This document shows, one piece after another, positions 26,352 through 34,944 of a DNA stretch of 64,000 nt; within the stretch, counting starts at the first letter, position 1, and every line of letters begins with the position of its first letter. A program made the translations under genes and the position numbers. The notes under the pieces were generated by a model. That model was not told where the DNA came from. It did not search any database and worked only from the letters and a program-made list of their open reading frames with translations. The stretch is from Actinoallomurus purpureus. Lineage in GTDB: Bacteria > Actinomycetota > Actinomycetes > Streptosporangiales > Streptosporangiaceae. Where the stretch lies: contig NZ_JAMXMY010000011.1 in NCBI RefSeq assembly GCF_024055795.1, positions 62,001-126,000 of the forward strand. Reading direction: 5' to 3'.

Positions 26352-27947
26352 TCACGGTGCCGTGACCGGCCACCACGCCGGAAACGGGATCCCCAGGACC
26401 GCCGGCACCAGCATCCCGGCCGCCAGAACGGCCACGACCAGCCGGACCGGGCGGCGCTCACTGGCATAGCGGGCGCGCACGACCGCCGCCACGACCGCCA
26501 GCACGCCCAGAGGCAGCGCCAGGGCCCGCTCGCGCGGCACGACCGACCACCACGTGATCGCCAGCACCGCGCCGTACCCGACGACCAGCGCGCTGACCAG
26601 CGCGACCAGCCGGGCGACCGTCTGCGCCGGAACCGCGACCAGTGCGCCCAGCACGGACCGCAGGCGGGCCAGCCGCCCGACCCGTACCTCCGTCCGGCGG
26701 CGGGCGCGGGCGATGGCGTCCCAGGTATAACCGGCGGCGCAGGCCGACAGGATCGTCGCGACGGCCACCACCGGCAGGGCGTAGCAGGCCGCCGGAACGA
26801 CCAGAACCCCCGTTCCCCGCACAAGGCGCGCCGGCAGCCCGCGGCGGCGGGTCCCGGCACCGGGCTCGGCGCGCCTCTCCCCTTCCGCGGCACCGGCGGC
26901 GACCGGAACGTCGGCCGCCTCGGGGACCGGACCGTCCGGCGCCCGCCGCGGAGCGGCGCGGTCGCCCGGCGCCGGACTCCTGGCCTCCCGGCCGTCCAGG
27001 GAGGCGCGCTCCCCCGGCACCCGGCCCTGGACGGCGTGCTCGCCGGGCGCCCCGCCCTGGGCCGCGCGGCCGTCCGGTGCCCGGTCCGACGCGGGACCGT
27101 CCGGCTCCGGGCCGGCCGCCTCCGGAGGTCCGTCCGGCACGGCGACCGGCCGTGGGCGGCCACGGACCGCGAGCGCCTCGAGAAGGTCACCGGTCCCGGG
27201 ACGCGACTCCGGGTCGAGCGCCAGCGCGGCCTCGAGCATCGCCCGCAGCTCGCCCGGCACGCCGCGGAGGTCATGCCGACCCCGGAGCACGCGGGAGAAG
27301 ATCGCCTGGGCGGGCCCGGGGCCGTACGGCGACCGGCCGGTGGCCGCGAACGCGACCGTTCCGGCCCAGGAGAAGACGTCGGCGGCCGGCCCGGCCCGGT
27401 CCCCGTCGAGGATCTCCGGCGCGAGGTATCCGGGCGTGCCGATCGCCGTGCCCGTACGCGTCAGCCGGGTCGCGTCGAGCACATGCGCCAGGCCGAAGTC
27501 GATGACGACCGGATCGCGGTCGAGGAGCATCACGTTGGCCGGCTTCAGGTCTCGGTGAACGACCCCGGCCGCGTGGATCACGTGCAGCGCGCGGACCAGC
27601 CCGCGCGCCACTCTCGGCAGCGCCGACCCGCGCAGCGGGCCCCCACCGCGGACGCGCACGTCGAGGGAGCGGCCCTCGACGTACCGCGTGACGACGTAGG
27701 GCCGGCGTCCCGTGAAGTCGGCGTCCACGACCTCGGCGACGTACGGGCTGTGGACCCGCCGCATCGTCGCGACCTCGCGTTCGAGGCGCCGGCGGGCCAG
27801 CGCGTCGCGGGCGACGGCGGGATGCAGGATCTTGACCGCCACCGTGCGGCCGTCCGGAGCCAGCGCGAGGTGCACCTCGCCCATGCCACCGACACCGATC
27901 TCCTCAAGGAGCCGGTACGGGCCGAGACTCTCGCGCAGGGACGTCAT
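26352..27947 (-). CDS. Ser/Thr protein kinase with C-terminal membrane domain (kinase 1)
   Basis: A 531-aa PknB-type kinase. The Gly loop is LLEEIGVGGMGEVHLA, the ATP lysine is in TVAVKILHPAV, the catalytic loop is VVHRDLKPANVMLLD, with DFG (VVIDFGLAHV) and APE (LAPEILDG). After about residue 265 comes a Pro/Ala/Arg-rich linker (about 100 aa) and then about five hydrophobic helices, with no extracellular sensor. The upstream gene (28011-28673), 63 bp away, is a separate copy of the membrane domain. First gene of a four-kinase array, all on the minus strand. Confidence 0.9.
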   Translation of the reverse strand: MTSLRESLGPYRLLEEIGVGGMGEVHLALAPDGRTVAVKILHPAVARDALARRRLEREVATMRRVHSPYVAEVVDADFTGRRPYVVTRYVEGRSLDVRVRGGGPLRGSALPRVARGLVRALHVIHAAGVVHRDLKPANVMLLDRDPVVIDFGLAHVLDATRLTRTGTAIGTPGYLAPEILDGDRAGPAADVFSWAGTVAFAATGRSPYGPGPAQAIFSRVLRGRHDLRGVPGELRAMLEAALALDPESRPGTGDLLEALAVRGRPRPVAVPDGPPEAAGPEPDGPASDRAPDGRAAQGGAPGEHAVQGRVPGERASLDGREARSPAPGDRAAPRRAPDGPVPEAADVPVAAGAAEGERRAEPGAGTRRRGLPARLVRGTGVLVVPAACYALPVVAVATILSACAAGYTWDAIARARRRTEVRVGRLARLRSVLGALVAVPAQTVARLVALVSALVVGYGAVLAITWWSVVPRERALALPLGVLAVVAAVVRARYASERRPVRLVVAVLAAGMLVPAVLGIPFPAWWPVTAP

Positions 27948-28010
27948 TGGGGGATTCCGCGGTGGACGGGCTACCGCATGATCGTAAATGTCGGCCCGGC
28001 GGGCCCGCCG

Positions 28011-28673
28011 TCACGACACGCGCTGCTGGATGGAGTCCTGGAACCGGGACAACTCCTGGGCGATGGAGTTCTCCAGCTCGTACATCGGCGCGAAGGTCGG
28101 CTTCAGCACGATCGCGGCGGCCAGCACGGCGAGCGTCACGACGCACAGGAGGATTCCCACCACGGCGATCCGGCGCGGCCCGTACGCCAGCGCGGTGAAC
28201 ACCTGGACCAGGTGGCGGCGCGGCGCCCGGACCCCCGGCGCGGCCAGGAGGACGTAGGCCGCGGCCCCGGCCCCCCAGGCGGCGGCGACGAGCGGGGCGA
28301 CCTGGACGTCGATCGCGGCCGTCGCCATGATCGCCATGGGGACGACGACCGCGAACACCGCGGCGTACGGCACGGTGAGCAGGGTCCCGGCGACACCGCG
28401 CACGAGGTCCAGTGGCGCGGTCAGCGGGCCGACGACCAGCCGCAGCAACCCGCCGGGATGCCGCCGCGCGTGCACCTGACCGGCGCGCAGGTACGACGCG
28501 CCCGCCAGCGCCAGCAGGAGCCCGAAGAACGGCATGATGACGCTGAGCCCGAGAACGATCGCGACGACGAGGTACGCGAAGAGCCGTGACCATCCCTCGA
28601 CGACGGCGTCGACGGTCTCCTCGGCCGCGCGCGGCCGCTCGGAGAGCGCGCCGGATGTCTCGTCCCACGTCAT
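28011..28673 (-). CDS. Stand-alone copy of the kinase membrane domain
   Basis: A 220-aa membrane protein without a kinase domain. It lines up along its length with the C-terminal half of kinase 2: VEGWSRLFAYLVVAIVLG against ALGWYKLLAYLAIVAAVA, SYLRAG against WYLRAG, and APGVRAPRRHLVQVF against GPGIMAPRRQLVRLL, then a TM helix and an amphipathic tail. It lies 63 bp upstream of kinase 1 and is probably in its operon. Its origin may be kinase fission or domain duplication. The 5' side directly abuts transposon debris at 28689. Confidence 0.75.
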   Translation of the reverse strand: MTWDETSGALSERPRAAEETVDAVVEGWSRLFAYLVVAIVLGLSVIMPFFGLLLALAGASYLRAGQVHARRHPGGLLRLVVGPLTAPLDLVRGVAGTLLTVPYAAVFAVVVPMAIMATAAIDVQVAPLVAAAWGAGAAAYVLLAAPGVRAPRRHLVQVFTALAYGPRRIAVVGILLCVVTLAVLAAAIVLKPTFAPMYELENSIAQELSRFQDSIQQRVS

Positions 28674-28688
28674 CGGTGCGCGGCGCGG

Positions 28689-28888
28689 CCCCGGCCGTCG
28701 GGCCGGAGAGGAACGCCGTTCCCTCCTCGGAATGTCGCTGGGGTCCCCGCATCGGGCGGACGCGAAGGCAACGCCACACTACCGCGCCGCGCCGGTGCCG
28801 CCGGTTCGATGAGGCCGCAGGCACGCATTTTCAGCCGGCTCTTGCGAGGAACCCCGGGCCTTCAACTTCAGGCCCCCGGAGGAATCGG
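28689..28888 (+). mobile_element. Short IS605-type derivative (left end + right end, no genes)
   Basis: The 49 bp at 28689-28737 are nearly identical to the left end of the TnpB element at 45826-45875, differing at a few positions, in the same orientation. A right-end-like hairpin (GGAACCCCGGGCC ... GGCCCCCGGAGGA) follows at 28848-28888 and resembles the element end at 47076-47111. Between the two there is no coding sequence. This is the structure of a miniature (PATE-like) derivative of an IS200/IS605 element. Confidence 0.5.
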
Positions 28889-28943
28889 ATCCCGAGCCCT
28901 GCGGCGCGGAGCGCTGGAGCGTCGAGTCGGAACGGTGCCCCGC

Positions 28944-29125
28944 TCAGGCGGGGCGTTTCTGGTTGTCGATGTGCTCCTTGATGACGGCGAGGGGCGCGCC
29001 GTCGCGCAAAGCGGCGATATAGGCGGCCGGCCATAAGTGGTGGCCGCACGGGCACGTGCGGACGTGGTCGGAGACCACGTGCGTGTGCAGGGTGTGGACG
29101 GCGCTCCTTCCCTCGCGTGTTCTCT
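28944..29125 (-). pseudogene. Internally deleted IS200-type TnpA transposase
   Basis: The frame reads REGRSAVHTLHTHVV and then, after about ten residues, HHLWPAAYIAALRDGAPLAV, IKEHIDNQKRPA and a stop. The first part matches the N-terminal beta-strand of Y1 transposases (GRHxVxxLHxHLVFVTKYR). The last part matches their C-terminus (LWxxSYFxxSxGGAPLxVIxxYIxxQxRP). The HUH motif and catalytic Tyr region in between are gone. It is divergent from an intact tnpB. Confidence 0.65.
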
Positions 29126-29187
29126 CGCGAATGATCGGGGGCCAACTTCCAGCGATGTGACATAAAGCGATGCTATGGTCACGTCCT

Positions 29188-30354
29188 GTGAAGGTTGTTG
29201 TGCAAGTAAAGCTCTTGCCGACGCCCGAGCAGGCGGCGGCGCTGAAACACACCCTGCGCACGGTCAATGAGGCTGCGTGCCGGGTGTCGTTAGTGGCGTT
29301 CGCCCAGGGTGTTCCGCGTGAGTACGAATTGCGCAAGCACACCTATGCCGAACTCAAGGAACGCGGCCTTGGCGCGCAGGCGGCCCAGCATGTGATCAAA
29401 AAGGTCCGGGACGCCTACACCAGCCTTCACGCCAACCTGCGGGCGGGGAACCTGGGCAAGAAGGGTTCCAAGCGGCGGATCAAGGCCGAGTCCAAGCCGA
29501 TCGCTTTCCGGCCCCAGGCCGCCCAGCCGTACGATGATCGGTGTCTCAGCTGGCAGTACGACGCGCAGACCGTTTCGATCTGGACGATGGCGGGCCGGTT
29601 GAAAGGCGTACGCTTCGCCTGCTCCCCGAACGCGCTCAAACAGCTCATCGCCCACCGCAAAGGCGAGAGCGATCTGGTCGAACGCGACGGCGTGTTCTAT
29701 CTGATCGCTACGTGCGAGGTCCCCGAGGCCGAGGCCCATGAGCCGGACGGGTTCATCGGGGTGGATTTGGGCATCGTCAACATCGCCACCACCTCCACCG
29801 GTTACCGGGCCGCCGGGCGCAACCTGAACCGCTACCGCAGGCGGCAACTCGCCTTGCGGGCCAAGCTCCAGAAGAAGGGCACCAAGTCCGCCAAACGGCT
29901 GTTGAAGAAACAGCGCCGGAAGGAATCGCGGCGGGCCAAAGACATCAACCACTGTGTTTCCAAGACGATCGTGACCGAGGCTGAACGCACCGGGCGCGGC
30001 ATCTCCCTCGAACAGCTGACGGGGATCCGTGAACGGGTACGGCTCCGCAAGCCCCAACGGGTCGCGTTGCACTCCTGGGCCTTCGCCCAGCTCGCAGACT
30101 TCATCGTCTACAAGGCACGCCGAGCCGGCGTCCCTGTCGTGTTCGTCGACCCGGCCTACTCCTCCAAAGAATGCGCCGAGTGCGGGCACATCGACCGGCT
30201 CAACCGCGTGTCTCAAGCCGTGTTCACCTGCCGGAGCTGCGGCGTCGTTGCGCACGCGGACCGGAACGCTTCCCGCGTCCTGGCCCGAAGAGGCCAGAAC
30301 GCGTGGGATGCGGGGCGGAAGTCACACGTCCCGGCCACCAGCCTGCACAGCTGA
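29188..30354 (+). CDS. tnpB: TnpB RNA-guided endonuclease (IS605 OrfB), intact
   Basis: A 388-aa protein starting MKVVVQVKLLPTPEQAAALK, the usual TnpB opening. RuvC residues are present: Asp in FIGVDLGIVNIATTS, Glu in GRGISLEQLTGIRERVRLR, and Asp in AHADRNASRVLA. The zinc finger is SSKECAECGHIDRLN with VFTCRSCGVV. The GTG at 29188 is preferred; an in-frame GTG at 29170 lies upstream. TnpB cuts DNA using an omega-RNA made from the element's 3' end, here expected within about 30250-30472. All catalytic residues are kept although tnpA is broken. Confidence 0.88.
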   Translation: MKVVVQVKLLPTPEQAAALKHTLRTVNEAACRVSLVAFAQGVPREYELRKHTYAELKERGLGAQAAQHVIKKVRDAYTSLHANLRAGNLGKKGSKRRIKAESKPIAFRPQAAQPYDDRCLSWQYDAQTVSIWTMAGRLKGVRFACSPNALKQLIAHRKGESDLVERDGVFYLIATCEVPEAEAHEPDGFIGVDLGIVNIATTSTGYRAAGRNLNRYRRRQLALRAKLQKKGTKSAKRLLKKQRRKESRRAKDINHCVSKTIVTEAERTGRGISLEQLTGIRERVRLRKPQRVALHSWAFAQLADFIVYKARRAGVPVVFVDPAYSSKECAECGHIDRLNRVSQAVFTCRSCGVVAHADRNASRVLARRGQNAWDAGRKSHVPATSLHS

Positions 30355-30449
30355 TGGCCAAGGCGCGGCAGACCACCTCACAACCAGTGAGGCTCTAGCC
30401 GCACGCTCAGTCCTTCAGGACCTTCAGGACCGAGAAGCTGACCGGGCAC

Positions 30450-30472
30450 GTTCGGGGGTGGGCGACCCGAAC
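30450..30472. terminator. Hairpin between tnpB and kinase 2
   Basis: A 7-bp stem (GTTCGGG / CCCGAAC) with 9-nt loop ends just before the kinase stop codon. It may terminate both convergent transcripts or be the right end (omega-RNA 3' hairpin) of the element. Confidence 0.45.
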
Positions 30473-30473
30473 G

Positions 30474-32054
30474 TCACTGATTCAGGAGCAGGGCGATCCG
30501 GTGCGTGAGGTCGACGAAGAATCCGGCCCTGTCGCCGATCGGCCACCACCGCGGCCGCAGCAGCCATCCGGCCGCCGCCGCGAGCGACGCGACACCGGCC
30601 AGGAACAGGCCCACCGACGCCGCGTGGCGCCGGTCCTGGGCCACCGCCGACAGCAGCCGGACCAGTTGGCGGCGCGGAGCCATGATGCCGGGCCCCGCAA
30701 GCGTCACCAGGGCGAACGCCACCGCGCTCCACCGGGTGACGGCGTCGGGCCACTCTTCGGCATGGGCGGCGCTCCAGACGAGCAGCGCCAGGCCGGTCCC
30801 CGTCGCCGCCAGGGCGGAGTAGAGCAGGGCGGGGACCAGTGCCCCGGTCGACCAGCCCAGGGATCCGGACACGCGGAAGGGCGCGAGGGCCAGATCCTCG
30901 GCCCCGCGCACGGGCACCCGCCGGGAACGGACGGCCGAGTCTCCCGCCCGTAGGTACCAGACGGCCGCCACCACGACGGGCACGCCGACGACGGGGACCA
31001 CCCCGCAGACCGCCACGGCCGCGACGATCGCCAGGTAGGCGAGCAGCTTGTACCAGCCCAGTGCCACGCGCGGCACCGGAGGCGGCGTCATCGGCGCGGG
31101 AGGCGGACTCGGCGGGACCGTGGAAACGCCCGGTGTCCACGGCGTCCCAGGTGTGCCCGGAGCCGGCCCGTAGGGGCCGTGGGGCGTGCCGGCGGGCCCG
31201 GGCGGCGCGTCGGTCACGCCGAAGGCCGTGGCGGTGATGGGCGGTGGCGCGCCGAGGTCGACGGCGCGCACCCGGCGCGTGAGCTCCACCGCCGACGGCC
31301 GGGCCTCCGGATCCCGGGCGAGCGCCGCGCGCAGCAGCGGCTCGAGCGCCGGCGGCACGCCGTCGAGGTCGGGTTTGCCGGACAGGATCCGGGCCAGCAC
31401 CGCCTCCAGGGAGCCCCCGCCGAACGGCGCCCGCCCCGTCGCGGCGAACGCGACCGTGGCCGCCCACCCGTACACGTCGACGGCGGGGCCGGGTGGCTTG
31501 CCGTCGATGATCTCTGGTCCGAGATAGCCCGGCGTGCCGACGACCATCCCGGTCTGGGTGAGCCGGGTGGAGTCGACCGCGTGCGCGATGCCGAAGTCGA
31601 TGACCATCGGAGCGCCCTCGACCATCATGACGTTGTTCGGTTTGAGGTCCCGGTGGACGACGCCGGCCTCGTGGATCGCGGTCAGCGCCTCGGCCAGACC
31701 GACCGCCAGGCGCGCCAGCGGGCCGCCGGACAGCGGCCCGGCCGCCCGGACGACGCCGTCGAGCGGGTGGCCGTCGATGAACCGCGTGACGATGTAGGGG
31801 CGTTCGGCGGCGACGTCCGCGTCGAGGACCTCGGCGACGTACGGACTGCGCACCCGCCGCATCGTGTCGACCTCGCGGGCCAGCCGCCGCCGGAAGGTCG
31901 CGTTCTCGGCGTACTCCGCACGCACCACCTTCAGGGCGACCTCGCGGCCGATGTCGTCGACCGCCCGGTGGACCACGCCCATGCCGCCCTCGCCGAGGGT
32001 CGCCACCAAGCGGTACGGGCCCACCATCTCCACCGCGGCGTCCTCCACTGGCAT
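30474..32054 (-). CDS. Ser/Thr protein kinase with C-terminal membrane domain (kinase 2)
   Basis: A 526-aa PknB-type kinase: Gly loop VATLGEGGMGVVHRA, lysine in EVALKVVRAEY, HRD in VVHRDLKPNNVMMVE, DFG in MVIDFGIAHAV, APE replaced by GPE (YLGPEIIDG). A Pro/Thr-rich linker (about residues 270-310) leads to four or five membrane helices and a short amphipathic tail. A kinase-to-membrane order with no extracellular PASTA-type sensor suggests a membrane-internal signal. Downstream kinase 3 lies only 32 bp away upstream on the same strand, so 3 and 2 probably share a transcript. Confidence 0.9.
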   Translation of the reverse strand: MPVEDAAVEMVGPYRLVATLGEGGMGVVHRAVDDIGREVALKVVRAEYAENATFRRRLAREVDTMRRVRSPYVAEVLDADVAAERPYIVTRFIDGHPLDGVVRAAGPLSGGPLARLAVGLAEALTAIHEAGVVHRDLKPNNVMMVEGAPMVIDFGIAHAVDSTRLTQTGMVVGTPGYLGPEIIDGKPPGPAVDVYGWAATVAFAATGRAPFGGGSLEAVLARILSGKPDLDGVPPALEPLLRAALARDPEARPSAVELTRRVRAVDLGAPPPITATAFGVTDAPPGPAGTPHGPYGPAPGTPGTPWTPGVSTVPPSPPPAPMTPPPVPRVALGWYKLLAYLAIVAAVAVCGVVPVVGVPVVVAAVWYLRAGDSAVRSRRVPVRGAEDLALAPFRVSGSLGWSTGALVPALLYSALAATGTGLALLVWSAAHAEEWPDAVTRWSAVAFALVTLAGPGIMAPRRQLVRLLSAVAQDRRHAASVGLFLAGVASLAAAAGWLLRPRWWPIGDRAGFFVDLTHRIALLLNQ

Positions 32055-32086
32055 GTTCGGTCTTTCGCTGTCAGAGTGTCCCCGGT

Positions 32087-33745
32087 TCAGCCGCCGAGCA
32101 AGCTCCGCATGCCGGACCGCACGTGGGCCAGGCTCTTGGTGAGCGACGCGGAATCGAACGGCCGCAGGTCCGGCGTCTGGCTCAGCGAGAACGACACGAG
32201 CAGGAAGACGAGAAAGCCGAGGACGCCCAGGGCGATCATGGCCTGCGACCTCCTCGGCAGAACGGCTCCCCAGAACCGGGCGAGCTGGCGGCGCGCGGGC
32301 TCGCTGCCCGGCCCCAGGCACTGGACGATGACGAACGCGGCGGTGGCGAGCGCGACCGCCCGCGAGATCGGCAGCCCGGTCTTGGCGGCCAGCCCGATCA
32401 GGAGCACGACGACGCCGGCCATGATCGCCAGCGGGCTGACCAGCAGCATGCCCAGCGCCGCGCGGACCGCCGAGAACGGCGACTTGGCGGCGACCGCGAC
32501 CAGGTCGCCCGCTCTCGGCCCGCGCCGGGTGCGCTTGGAACTGAGCTCCTTGTGGCCGCGGTCCGCGGTCCGCAGCACCAGCAGGACGGCCAGGACGACG
32601 ATCAGCGCGATCGCGGGGGTCACCGCGGCCAGCCCCACCGCGCCGACGAGGAGCAGCAGGCTGAGGAAGCGGTAGACGCCGTACGGCTTCGGCTCGTCGG
32701 GCCGTGGCTGTTTCGGGGGGCGCGGTTCGTACCGTCCCGGAGGCTGCTGACCCGGCGGGCCGTACGGGGACCGCGCGTACGGTTGCTGAGGCGGCGGGGG
32801 CGGCGCCGGGGGCAGCTGCCCGACGAAGTCACGCGGGCGGGCCGGCGCCGGCGGCGGGGCCTGGACGGCGGTGAGCCGCTTGGTCTGGGACGACGGCGGG
32901 TCCACCCGGGTGCTGTTGACGTCGATGCGCGTGGTGAGCCCGACGAGGGCGTGCGCGGTCGGCCGTTCGGCGGGATTGCGCGCCATCGCCGCCCGGACGA
33001 GCGGCAGCAGCGCCTCGGGCACGCCGTCCAGGTCCGGCCGCCCCTCCATGATCTTGTAGAAGATCGACTCGAACGTGCCGCCGCCGAACGGCGCCCGCCC
33101 GGTCGCCGCGTAGGCGATCGTGCCGGCCCAGGCGTGCACGTCCGCGGGCGCGCCGGCGTCCTCACCCTCGATGATCTCGGGAGCGAGGAAGCCCGGCGTG
33201 CCGATGACGAGACCGGTGGCGGTCAGCCGGGTGGCGTCGACGCCCTGGGCGATGCCGAAGTCGATGACGACCGGCTCGCCGCTCTCGAGGAACATGACGT
33301 TGCCCGGCTTCAGGTCCCGATGGACGATGCCGGCGTCGTGGATGGCGGTCAGCGCCGAGGCCAGCCCCGTCGCCAGCCGCTGCAGCCTCTCCCCGCGCAG
33401 CGGGCCGTCGTCGCGCACGGTCTGCTCCAGCGTGCGGCCGGGGACGAACTGCGTGACGACATAGGGCGGTTCGGCCGTGACGTCCGCGTCGACGATCTCC
33501 GCGACGTGCGGGCTGTGCACCCGGCGCATGGAGTCGACCTCACGAGCGAGCCGGCGCAGCGCCGTCTGGTCGGACGCCACGCCGGGCCGCAGGACCTTCA
33601 CGGCGACCTTGCGGCCCATGGGGTCGGCGGCAAGGTGCACGACCCCCATGCCGCCTTCCCCGATCTTCTCGAGCAGGCGGTACCGGCCCATGCTGTCCCC
33701 GGACGTCTCTACCCCCTTCATAGGTGCGTCACGATACCTGGGCAT
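32087..33745 (-). CDS. Ser/Thr protein kinase with C-terminal membrane domain (kinase 3)
   Basis: A 552-aa kinase: LLEKIGEGGMGVVHLA, VAVKVLRPGV, IVHRDLKPGNVMFLE, VVIDFGIAQGV and LAPEIIEG. The linker is Pro-rich (PPAPPPPPQQPYARSPYGPP). The membrane part (VYRFLSLLLLVGAVGLAAVT, then RRQLARFW) aligns with kinase 2 and the stand-alone protein at 28011-28673. The ATG at 33745 is chosen because GAGGG lies at a good distance; later in-frame ATGs at 33721 and 33691 lack this. It lies 31 bp downstream of kinase 4. Confidence 0.9.
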   Translation of the reverse strand: MPRYRDAPMKGVETSGDSMGRYRLLEKIGEGGMGVVHLAADPMGRKVAVKVLRPGVASDQTALRRLAREVDSMRRVHSPHVAEIVDADVTAEPPYVVTQFVPGRTLEQTVRDDGPLRGERLQRLATGLASALTAIHDAGIVHRDLKPGNVMFLESGEPVVIDFGIAQGVDATRLTATGLVIGTPGFLAPEIIEGEDAGAPADVHAWAGTIAYAATGRAPFGGGTFESIFYKIMEGRPDLDGVPEALLPLVRAAMARNPAERPTAHALVGLTTRIDVNSTRVDPPSSQTKRLTAVQAPPPAPARPRDFVGQLPPAPPPPPQQPYARSPYGPPGQQPPGRYEPRPPKQPRPDEPKPYGVYRFLSLLLLVGAVGLAAVTPAIALIVVLAVLLVLRTADRGHKELSSKRTRRGPRAGDLVAVAAKSPFSAVRAALGMLLVSPLAIMAGVVVLLIGLAAKTGLPISRAVALATAAFVIVQCLGPGSEPARRQLARFWGAVLPRRSQAMIALGVLGFLVFLLVSFSLSQTPDLRPFDSASLTKSLAHVRSGMRSLLGG

Positions 33746-33776
33746 GTGTTCCCTCACGGCCTTCCGGCGGAACCGA

Positions 33777-34586
33777 TCACGAAGCGGGGACCGGCCGCCG
33801 CTCGGCCAGGCGGCCCGCCAGCCAGGCGGCGGTGGGACGCTCGGCCGGGTCGCGCGCCAGGGCCCGGTGCAGCAGCGGCAGAACCGATTCGGGCACCCCG
33901 TCCAGGTCGGCGGCCCCCCGCAGCACCCGGAAGCAGATGCCGTGCAGCGACCCGGCTCCGAACGGCGGGCGGCCCGTCGCCGCGAACGCGACCGTCGCGG
34001 CCCAGGAGAACACGTCGGAGGCCTCGCTGCAGCGACCGCCGTCGATCAGCTCTGGCGCGACGTAGCCCGGCGTCCCGGTCAGCACCCCCGGCTGGGTGAC
34101 CTGCTCGGCCCCCGTCTCCTGCGCGATCCCGAAGTCGATGATCTTCGGGATGCCGCCCAGCACCATCACGTTGCCGGGCTTGAGGTCCCGATGCAGCACC
34201 CCGGCCCCGTGCACCGCCGCCAGGCCCTGCGCGAACCGCCCGGCGAAGCCCCACAGCGCCTCCTGCCACAGCGGCCCGTACGTCGTGACCAGGTCCCGCA
34301 GGGGAACGCCCGCGATGTACTCGGTGACGAGGTAGGGCCGGTCCCCCTCCAGGCAGGCGTCGAGCGCCTCGGCGACATACGGGCTCCGCACCCGCGCCAT
34401 CGCCCGGGCCTCACGCCGCAGACGACGTCGGATGGTCGGATCGTGGGCGAAGTCGGGCCGAGGCTCCTTCACCGCGACCGTACGCCCGAACCGGTCCATG
34501 GCGCGGTACACCACGGACGTGGCCCCCTCACCGACCCGCTCCAGCAGCTCGTACGCTCCGAGCGGCGCAACTCCCGTCGCGTCCAT
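33777..34586 (-). CDS. Ser/Thr protein kinase, kinase domain only (kinase 4)
   Basis: A 269-aa protein that is only the catalytic domain: LLERVGEGATSVVYRAMD, TVAVKEPRPDF, VLHRDLKPGNVMVLG, KIIDFGIAQET, YVAPELIDGG, ending just after the last helix (TAAWLAGRLAERR). There is no linker and no membrane part. The Gly loop has GEGATS instead of GEGGMG. It is first in the kinase 4-3-2 run and may be anchored through its partners. Confidence 0.9.
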   Translation of the reverse strand: MDATGVAPLGAYELLERVGEGATSVVYRAMDRFGRTVAVKEPRPDFAHDPTIRRRLRREARAMARVRSPYVAEALDACLEGDRPYLVTEYIAGVPLRDLVTTYGPLWQEALWGFAGRFAQGLAAVHGAGVLHRDLKPGNVMVLGGIPKIIDFGIAQETGAEQVTQPGVLTGTPGYVAPELIDGGRCSEASDVFSWAATVAFAATGRPPFGAGSLHGICFRVLRGAADLDGVPESVLPLLHRALARDPAERPTAAWLAGRLAERRPVPAS

Positions 34587-34738
34587 GCCCGGTTCGACGC
34601 CCGATCACGACCGCAGGTTCCCGTCGACCTGCCGAACGTTGAAGACCCGCCCGTCAACCACGGATTTCGGCTCGGAACCAGTCGGCCGCGGGCTCGGTCG
34701 GCGACCAAGTTGACCGAGCCCCTTTGCCTCTTCGAGCG

Positions 34739-34846
34739 CTACTCGGCGTCGGACCGCTCGGTCACCTTTGCGACTTCGACGCAGGCCCCCTGCTGGCTGC
34801 TCCTGCTGCTCTTTCTCCAGGCGGCGACGGGCACATCTCTTGGCAT
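34739..34846 (-). CDS. DUF397 domain protein (35 aa), orphan
   Basis: Starts MPRDVPVAAWRKSSRSSQQG and continues ACVEVAKVTERSDAE. The WRKSSxS...CVEVA signature is DUF397. GAGAGGG lies upstream of the ATG. The usual XRE-DUF5753 partner is absent; the neighbours are kinase 4 downstream and an ATPase fragment upstream, so this may be the leftover of a lost regulator cassette. Confidence 0.75.
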   Translation of the reverse strand: MPRDVPVAAWRKSSRSSQQGACVEVAKVTERSDAE

Positions 34847-34944
34847 GGATACGTCCCTCTCGGTCCCGTAAATCACCCTTCGGCGATCAGCGCCAAGGTA
34901 TCGCGGTGACTTCGAGCGGCACCTTCTTCGGGGAACCGCAGGAT

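Larger units (their letters stand above)
28900..30472 (+). mobile_element. IS200/IS605-like element 1: broken tnpA and intact tnpB
   Basis: The region between the miniature element and the stop of kinase 2 contains a divergent tnpA remnant and a full tnpB and ends in a 7-bp hairpin at 30450-30472. Exact ends are not defined: IS605 elements make no target duplications. It splits the Ser/Thr kinase array. Without TnpA it can move only in trans. Confidence 0.6.
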
